NCBI GenBank assembly: GCA_031390045.1
Contig: JANMTB010000124.1
Span: 1 to 28,888 of the forward strand
Length of the DNA: 28,888 nucleotides
Source: Aalborgiella sp031390045
GTDB lineage: Bacteria; Pseudomonadota; Gammaproteobacteria; Burkholderiales; Burkholderiaceae_C
Direction of reading: 5' to 3'
Shown: positions 24,282 to 28,888 of the stretch, one piece after another
Position numbering within the stretch: the first letter of the stretch is position 1
How the letters are laid out: every line of letters starts with the position of its first letter
Translations under genes and position numbers: made by a program
The notes under the pieces: generated by a model
Seen by the model: only the letters and a program-made list of their open reading frames with translations
What the model was told of the DNA's origin: nothing
Database searches by the model: none

Positions 24282-25826
24282 TTAGCGGCTGTAAGCTGTT
24301 TCGCCGTGTGAAGTGATGTCCAAGCCTTCGCGCTCTTCTTCTTCTGGCACACGCAAGCCAATCAACATATCCACCAGTTTGTAGGCAATGAAGGCAACCA
24401 CACCAGACCAAACCAGTGTGGTCAACACGCCTTGAAGTTGAATCCACACTTGACCGGCTATCGAGTAGTCTGGGTTAACCTTGTTAGCAACGTAATCATA
24501 AATGCCGGTGCCGCCCAGTGAAGGCGCCGCAAACACGCCAGTCAACAACGCTCCCAAGATACCACCAACACCGTGCACGCCGAACACATCAAGCGAGTCA
24601 TCAGCACCTAGCATTTTCTTGAGACCATTCACACCCCAGAGGCACAAGAAACCTGCGAGCAAACCAATCATGATCGCACCCATCGGGCCCACAAAACCGC
24701 AAGCTGGGGTGATAGCAACCAAGCCAGAGACCGCGCCAGAAGCCGCGCCCAACATCGAGGCCTTGCCCTTAGCCAATGCTTCACCAGTGATCCAAGCCAA
24801 AGTCGCAGCAGCCGCAGCCACCAAGGTATTGACGAACGCCAAAGCAGCAACGCCATTGGCTTCTAAGTTGGAGCCAGCATTGAAACCAAACCAACCCACC
24901 CAGAGCATGGCTGCGCCAACCATGGTCAATGTCAAGCTGTGAGGCGTCATCGACTCTTTGCCGTAACCCACACGTTTGCCGATGACATAAGCACCGACCA
25001 GGCCAGCCATCGCTGCGTTGATGTGAACGACCGTACCGCCCGCAAAATCAAGCGCGCCTTTTGCCCATAACCAACCAGCAGCAGCGGTGACTTTTTCAAG
25101 CGAAGTAGCATCAGTGATGGCATCTGGGCCGTCAAAGTACCAAACCATATGCGCCATTGGCAAGTAGCTGAAAGTGAACCACAGCACGCAGAACAACAAC
25201 ACAGCCGAGAACTTAGCGCGCTCAGCGAACGAACCGACGATCAAACCGCAAGTGATGGCCGCAAATGTTGCTTGGAAAGCGACAAAAATCAACTCTGGAA
25301 TGACCACGCCCTTGCTGAAGGTTGCAGCGACAGAGTCAGGCGTGATGCCTTTGAGGAAGAGTTTGTCAAACGAGCCAAAGAACGGGTTGCCCGCCGTGAA
25401 TGCGATGGTGTAGCCGTAGATGACCCACAGCACAAAAATTAGCGCGGTTACGACAAACACCTGCATCAGCACGGACAGCATATTTTTGCTGCGCACCAAG
25501 CCGCCGTAAAACAGTGCCAAGCCAGGAATGGTCATCAACAGCACGAGCACCGTTGATATCGTCATCCAAGCGGTGTCGCCTTTGTTCGGTACGGGTGCTG
25601 GTGCAGCCGCTGGTGCGGCGGGAGCAGCTGCAGCCGCTACTGGCGTCGCTGCTGCTGCCGTTACATCTGCTGGTTTTACAGCATCAGCGGGCTTGGTCGC
25701 GTCAACAGCTACGGTCGCAGCGACGGGTGCTACCGCAGTGGCCGCAGGCGCAGCTTGAGCCATGGCAAAGTTGCTGGCCAACCACAGGCCAAGGCCTAGG
25801 CTGATAGGGAGGAGGTATTTTTTCAT
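24282..25826 (-). CDS. amtB: Ammonium transporter with signal peptide and Ala/Pro-rich leader
   Basis: This is an ammonium channel of the Amt/MEP/Rh family in the inner membrane. The start is ATG 25826 (MKKYLLPISLGLGLWLASNF then AMAQA), preceded by AAGAGA. The frame is open for 50 codons upstream, but that stretch lacks a plausible start. The 514-residue protein has a cleavable signal peptide, then about 60 residues of Ala/Pro/Val/Lys low-complexity sequence, then the channel with about 11 helices: GLALFYGGLVRSKN, LDFAGGTVVHINAAMAGLVG, ITPACGFVGPMGA and DVFGVHGVGGILGALLTGVF (pore histidine region). GlnK is encoded 31 bp upstream, the standard pairing in which GlnK blocks the channel when nitrogen is plentiful. 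Confidence 0.95.
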   Translation of the reverse strand: MKKYLLPISLGLGLWLASNFAMAQAAPAATAVAPVAATVAVDATKPADAVKPADVTAAAATPVAAAAAPAAPAAAPAPVPNKGDTAWMTISTVLVLLMTIPGLALFYGGLVRSKNMLSVLMQVFVVTALIFVLWVIYGYTIAFTAGNPFFGSFDKLFLKGITPDSVAATFSKGVVIPELIFVAFQATFAAITCGLIVGSFAERAKFSAVLLFCVLWFTFSYLPMAHMVWYFDGPDAITDATSLEKVTAAAGWLWAKGALDFAGGTVVHINAAMAGLVGAYVIGKRVGYGKESMTPHSLTLTMVGAAMLWVGWFGFNAGSNLEANGVAALAFVNTLVAAAAATLAWITGEALAKGKASMLGAASGAVSGLVAITPACGFVGPMGAIMIGLLAGFLCLWGVNGLKKMLGADDSLDVFGVHGVGGILGALLTGVFAAPSLGGTGIYDYVANKVNPDYSIAGQVWIQLQGVLTTLVWSGVVAFIAYKLVDMLIGLRVPEEEEREGLDITSHGETAYSR

Positions 25827-25857
25827 GTGAAGTCTCTTTTCTTGTGTTGACTTGCTT

Positions 25858-26196
25858 TTAAAGTGCTTCTTTGCCAGTTTCACCCGTACGAATACGAACG
25901 ACTTGCTCAAGGTTATAGACAAAAATCTTACCGTCACCGATTTTTCCGGTGCGGGCAGCGGTTTCGATGGCTTCAATCACCTGGTCAACCAATTCGGTCG
26001 TGACAGCAGCTTCGATTTTTACTTTTGGTAAAAAATCAACCACGTACTCTGCGCCACGGTACAGCTCGGTATGGCCCTTTTGGCGACCAAAACCTTTAAC
26101 TTCAGTCACTGTGATGCCTTGCACCCCAATGGCCGACAAGGCTTCACGCACCTCGTCTAACTTGAAGGGTTTGATGATGGCGGTTACTAATTTCAT
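25858..26196 (-). CDS. glnK: PII nitrogen regulatory protein GlnK
   Basis: This is a trimeric signal protein that senses 2-oxoglutarate, ATP/ADP and nitrogen status and docks on AmtB. The 112-residue protein starts MKLVTAIIKPFKLDEVREAL. It has the T-loop with the uridylylation Tyr51 (YRGAEYVVDFLPKVK) and the signature TGKIGDGKIFV followed by the RTGETG ending of the family. A strong ribosome-binding site (AGGAGACCTT before ATG on the minus strand) precedes it. It lies 59 bp after the porin gene and 31 bp before amtB, probably all in one nitrogen-controlled transcript. Confidence 0.96.
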   Translation of the reverse strand: MKLVTAIIKPFKLDEVREALSAIGVQGITVTEVKGFGRQKGHTELYRGAEYVVDFLPKVKIEAAVTTELVDQVIEAIETAARTGKIGDGKIFVYNLEQVVRIRTGETGKEAL

Positions 26197-26255
26197 AAGG
26201 TCTCCTAGACAAATATCAGTAAAAAATTTCAGGCTTTTCTTATCTACTTAACTAC

Positions 26256-27035
26256 TTAGAAGGCGTACTTCACGCCAAGCGTCACGCCATTCTTACCTGT
26301 GTTTTTGCCAGCTGGTGTGATGTAGCTGCCGTCTTTAGCGTCAGTGCCGAGCACGGTAGCGGTGACAGACAAGCCTTTGCCGAAATCTTTGGTCACAGCA
26401 ACAGAAAAATCAGTGTATGAAAAATCGCCGTTGCCAGAGCCCGCAATCCTTTGGCGGCCAATGTGCGGAACGACGGTAAAACCATTGCCCACATCAAACG
26501 TCGCGCTCAGATCCAAATAGCCACTGTTTTTGCTGTTTGCAAATCCAAAGGTGTTGGTCAAAGCATGTGAGTACTTCAAAGTTGCTGGGCCCATGGTCGC
26601 AGCACCGTAGATTTCTGTTGTATTTGGTGAAACAGACAAAGCAGCGCTAGGGTATTGGTATGTCAACACACCCACGTCATAGCTAACTGGGCCAGCCGCG
26701 CCTTTGTAGCCACCGTAAATATCAACTTCAACCTTACCGTCACCGCCTGCGTCTTTGACCCATTGAATGCTTGACGCCCATACGCCCACATACGCGCCGC
26801 TTGCGTGAGAAAAGTCGACGCCACCCGATACGGCTGGCTTCAGGCGAGACTGAGAAATACCACGATAGCGGTAGTCAGTCACCGCGCCAATGTTGTAGCT
26901 CAAGGTGCTTTCAGGTGTAGCAGCCGCAGGCGCTGCCGCTGGAGCAGCAGTTTGCGCGAAAGAAGATGCACCAGCCGTGGCCAACAAAGCGGCCAAAACG
27001 GTTGATGCGGCGGTTAATTTAAATGAATGTGACAT
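26256..27035 (-). CDS. TorF-family (TIGR02001) putative porin
   Basis: This is an outer-membrane beta-barrel protein of 259 residues. A signal peptide (MSHSFKLTAASTVLAALLAT then AGASSFA) precedes a short Ala/Pro-rich linker. The rest is the family barrel with alternating strands: STLSYNIGAVTDYRYRGISQ, GVDFSHASGAYVGVWASSI, KVEVDIYGGYKG and a closing aromatic residue in LGVKYAF. It is placed first in the porin-glnK-amtB cluster, which suggests passage of nitrogen compounds across the outer membrane. That role is inferred from position only. A good ribosome-binding site (AGGAG) precedes the ATG. Confidence 0.9.
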   Translation of the reverse strand: MSHSFKLTAASTVLAALLATAGASSFAQTAAPAAAPAAATPESTLSYNIGAVTDYRYRGISQSRLKPAVSGGVDFSHASGAYVGVWASSIQWVKDAGGDGKVEVDIYGGYKGAAGPVSYDVGVLTYQYPSAALSVSPNTTEIYGAATMGPATLKYSHALTNTFGFANSKNSGYLDLSATFDVGNGFTVVPHIGRQRIAGSGNGDFSYTDFSVAVTKDFGKGLSVTATVLGTDAKDGSYITPAGKNTGKNGVTLGVKYAF

Positions 27036-27080
27036 TGAAAACTCCTGGGTTGTTTAAAAGAAAGTGAACGTAAGCCATAA

Positions 27081-27097
27081 AGCACAAAGCGTGCCTA
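27081..27097 (-). promoter_or_regulatory. Sigma-54 promoter for porin-glnK-amtB (candidate)
   Basis: On the minus strand the sequence reads TAGGCACGCTTTGTGCT, matching the sigma-54 consensus YTGGCACG-N4-TTGCW except at two positions and keeping the essential GG-N10-GC spacing. It would start transcription about 35 bases before the porin ATG. An ACCA-N4-TGGT dyad at 27155-27166 lies 60-85 bp upstream and could be an activator (NtrC) half-match, but this is weak. Confidence 0.65.
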
Positions 27098-27301
27098 AAT
27101 TTATATATCTATCCAACTTCACAGGCATAAAGCGTTGTTTTTTGATTTAAAACCACCAAAAATGGTATTAATAAACTTGCTGATGGTCTGTAAAAATACT
27201 AAACTAAAACTGTATAAAATAACAGTTGTAAATTTATACATGTAAAATTAAGTGATTTTCATTAGAAGCAAGGTGCGCGCACCAAATTAGGGAGAAATAC
27301 T

Positions 27302-28864
27302 ATGGCTGGTTTCGCAATGGTGCAAAGTCGCGCTGTTTTGGGTTTGGATGCACCTTCGGTCACCGTCGAGGTGCATTTGGCCAACGGTTTGCCGAGTTTC
27401 ACGCTCGTAGGCTTGGCTGAAACTGAGGTGAAAGAAGCGCGGGAACGCGTTCGCTCTGCCTTGCAAAACTCAGGCTTAGACTTTCCCACTAATAAAAGGA
27501 TCACAGTCAATTTGGCTCCTGCAGACTTGCCAAAAGACTCTGGCCGTTTCGATTTACCCATCGCTTTGGGCATTTTGGCCGCCAGTGGTCAAATCGAAGC
27601 CTCAAAATTAGCCGACTTTGAGTTTGCCGGTGAATTGTCATTAGGTGGCGAGCTGCGCCCCGTGCGCGGTGCCTTGGCAATGAACTTGGCACTTCGCAAA
27701 ATGGCGACAAGTCAATCTATTACATGCCCCAAATTGGTGCTTCCAGAAGCCAGCGCCGCTGAAGCGGCTCTCGTGCCAGACGCCATGGTTTACCGCGCCA
27801 AGCATTTGTTAGACGTGGTCGCACAGTTCGTCACTGAGCCAGCAAATCCATCAGAAGGTTGGGGGCAAGTGCACACCACGGCTATCAGCACGGAAGCCAA
27901 TGTCTCCAAATACTTGGATTTTTTAGATGTAAAAGGCCAAGCCGGAGCCAAACGGGCTTTAGAGATTGCCGCAGCTGGTGGTCATAGCGCCTTATTGGTC
28001 GGACCACCAGGCTCAGGCAAATCCATGTTGGCGCAGCGTTTTGCAGGGCTTTTGCCACCTATGAATACCGACGAAGCCTTAGAAAGCGCCGCCATTGCAT
28101 CCTTAGCAGGTCGGTTTTTGCTAGAAAACTGGGCACAGCGCCCGACCCGTAGCCCACATCATTCCGCCAGTGCCGTCGCCTTGGTCGGTGGCGGCTCACC
28201 GCCGCGTCCAGGCGAAATCTCACTCGCGCACAACGGTGTTTTGTTCCTAGACGAACTCCCCGAACTCCCTAGACAGGCCCTCGAAGCCTTGCGCGAACCA
28301 CTAGAAACAGGTCAAATCACGATCTCCCGCGCGGCTAGAAGAGCTGATTTCCCCGCCCGTTTCCAGCTCATGGCGGCCATGAACCCCTGCCCTTGCGGCT
28401 ACTTGGGCGCTGTCATCGGCAGCACACCCAAAGCCTGCCGCTGCTCGCCTGACCAAGTCTCGCGCTACCAAGGCAAGCTCAGCGGCCCGCTGTTAGACCG
28501 CATCGATTTGCACATTGACGTGCCCACACTTCCTGCTTCCGAACTCATCAACGCCCCCGCTGGCGAGTCCACCCAAAGCATACGCGAGCGCTGCATCGCC
28601 GCCAGAAACCGCAGCCTGGCACGTCAAAAAAAGCCCAACCACGCCCTGCAAGGCGTCGAAATCGACACCCATGTGTTGCTGGACGACGGTGCAACCAAGT
28701 TTTTGAACGTAGCAGCCGCCCGCCTAGGCTGGTCCGCCCGCGCCACACACCGCACTTTGAAGGTCGCGCGTACGATTGCCGACTTAGCCGGCTCAGAATT
28801 CACCCAAGTAACTCACGTGGCTGAGGCTATGCAATACCGGCGTGCACTGCGTAGCTCTGTGTAG
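27302..28864 (+). CDS. comM: ComM / YifB-family magnesium-chelatase-like AAA+ ATPase
   Basis: ComM is a hexameric helicase that extends branches during integration of DNA taken up by natural transformation; in non-competent hosts its role is less clear. The 520-residue protein has the N-terminal ChlI/Lon-like domain (VTVEVHLANGLPSFTLVGLA, then RITVNLAPADLPKDSGRFDL) and the AAA+ core with Walker A GPPGSGKSM (about residue 234) and Walker B GVLFLDELPEL. A zinc-like cysteine cluster, MNPCPCGYLG and CRCSPDQVSRYQ, is followed by a C-terminal helical domain. A good ribosome-binding site (GGGAGA) precedes the ATG. It is complete, ending at TAG 28862-28864, and a repeat copy begins 8 bp later. Confidence 0.95.
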   Translation: MAGFAMVQSRAVLGLDAPSVTVEVHLANGLPSFTLVGLAETEVKEARERVRSALQNSGLDFPTNKRITVNLAPADLPKDSGRFDLPIALGILAASGQIEASKLADFEFAGELSLGGELRPVRGALAMNLALRKMATSQSITCPKLVLPEASAAEAALVPDAMVYRAKHLLDVVAQFVTEPANPSEGWGQVHTTAISTEANVSKYLDFLDVKGQAGAKRALEIAAAGGHSALLVGPPGSGKSMLAQRFAGLLPPMNTDEALESAAIASLAGRFLLENWAQRPTRSPHHSASAVALVGGGSPPRPGEISLAHNGVLFLDELPELPRQALEALREPLETGQITISRAARRADFPARFQLMAAMNPCPCGYLGAVIGSTPKACRCSPDQVSRYQGKLSGPLLDRIDLHIDVPTLPASELINAPAGESTQSIRERCIAARNRSLARQKKPNHALQGVEIDTHVLLDDGATKFLNVAAARLGWSARATHRTLKVARTIADLAGSEFTQVTHVAEAMQYRRALRSSV

Positions 28865-28871
28865 TTGTATT

Positions 28872-28888
28872 TTGCTATATATTTTATA
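28872..28888 (-). repeat. 45-bp interspersed element, copy 6, cut by window end
   Basis: The last 17 bases of the window, TTGCTATATATTTTATA, are the exact reverse complement of the final 17 bases of the 17250 copy. The rest of the element would lie beyond the window. Confidence 0.65.

Noticed and set aside
25827..25976. N-terminal extension of amtB by 50 codons
   Set aside because: It would overlap glnK and its leader; the ATG at 25826 has a ribosome-binding site and starts a clear signal peptide.

Overview
This is chromosomal DNA from a betaproteobacterium, most likely a Comamonadaceae member of the Burkholderiales. The evidence is the protein signatures, the gene order mnmG-rsmG-lysE-parA-hydrolase-parB, the porin-glnK-amtB cluster, and intermediate GC with TTG-rich Leu codons. 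The genus cannot be named from the sequence alone. I see no rRNA, tRNA, CRISPR array, phage or insertion sequence.

Layout. Positions 1-2592 hold dnaN (cut by the window edge) and dnaA on the minus strand. A short candidate origin region with DnaA boxes follows, then a 53-residue membrane protein gene on the plus strand. Positions 3041-8621 are one minus-strand operon: a two-subunit molybdenum hydroxylase (iorA- and iorB-like), its XdhC-type chaperone, and a molybdate permease and ATPase (modB, modC) with no modA. Positions 8812-12695 hold a biotinyl-carboxyltransferase fusion, an orphan histidine kinase and a bactofilin. Positions 13000-18877 are the plus-strand replication and segregation block: mnmG, rsmG, a LysE exporter, parA, a serine hydrolase and parB. 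Two parS sites lie inside the mnmG and rsmG coding sequences. Positions 18969-22409 hold minus-strand metabolic genes: a DUF302 protein, an aldose epimerase, a D-lactate dehydrogenase-like flavoprotein and a thioesterase. An orphan peptide-binding protein (22583-24163) faces the nitrogen cluster amtB-glnK-porin across a bidirectional terminator. The nitrogen cluster has a good sigma-54 promoter candidate. The window ends with comM.

The feature least explained by ordinary annotation is a family of 45-bp interspersed elements. All copies align without gaps. Four are intergenic (2968, 12912, 17250, 18896), a fifth is cut by the window end (28872), one lies in frame in the coding sequence of the carboxyltransferase fusion (10390), and a more diverged likely copy lies inside modC (3859). 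Each intact intergenic copy starts with a GC-rich TAGCCG segment and ends with an AT-rich hairpin closing on TAGCAA. Other items worth a second look are the sharp GC change inside mnmG, a REP-like palindrome that encodes the tail of the XdhC protein, and the missing partner genes of several complexes.
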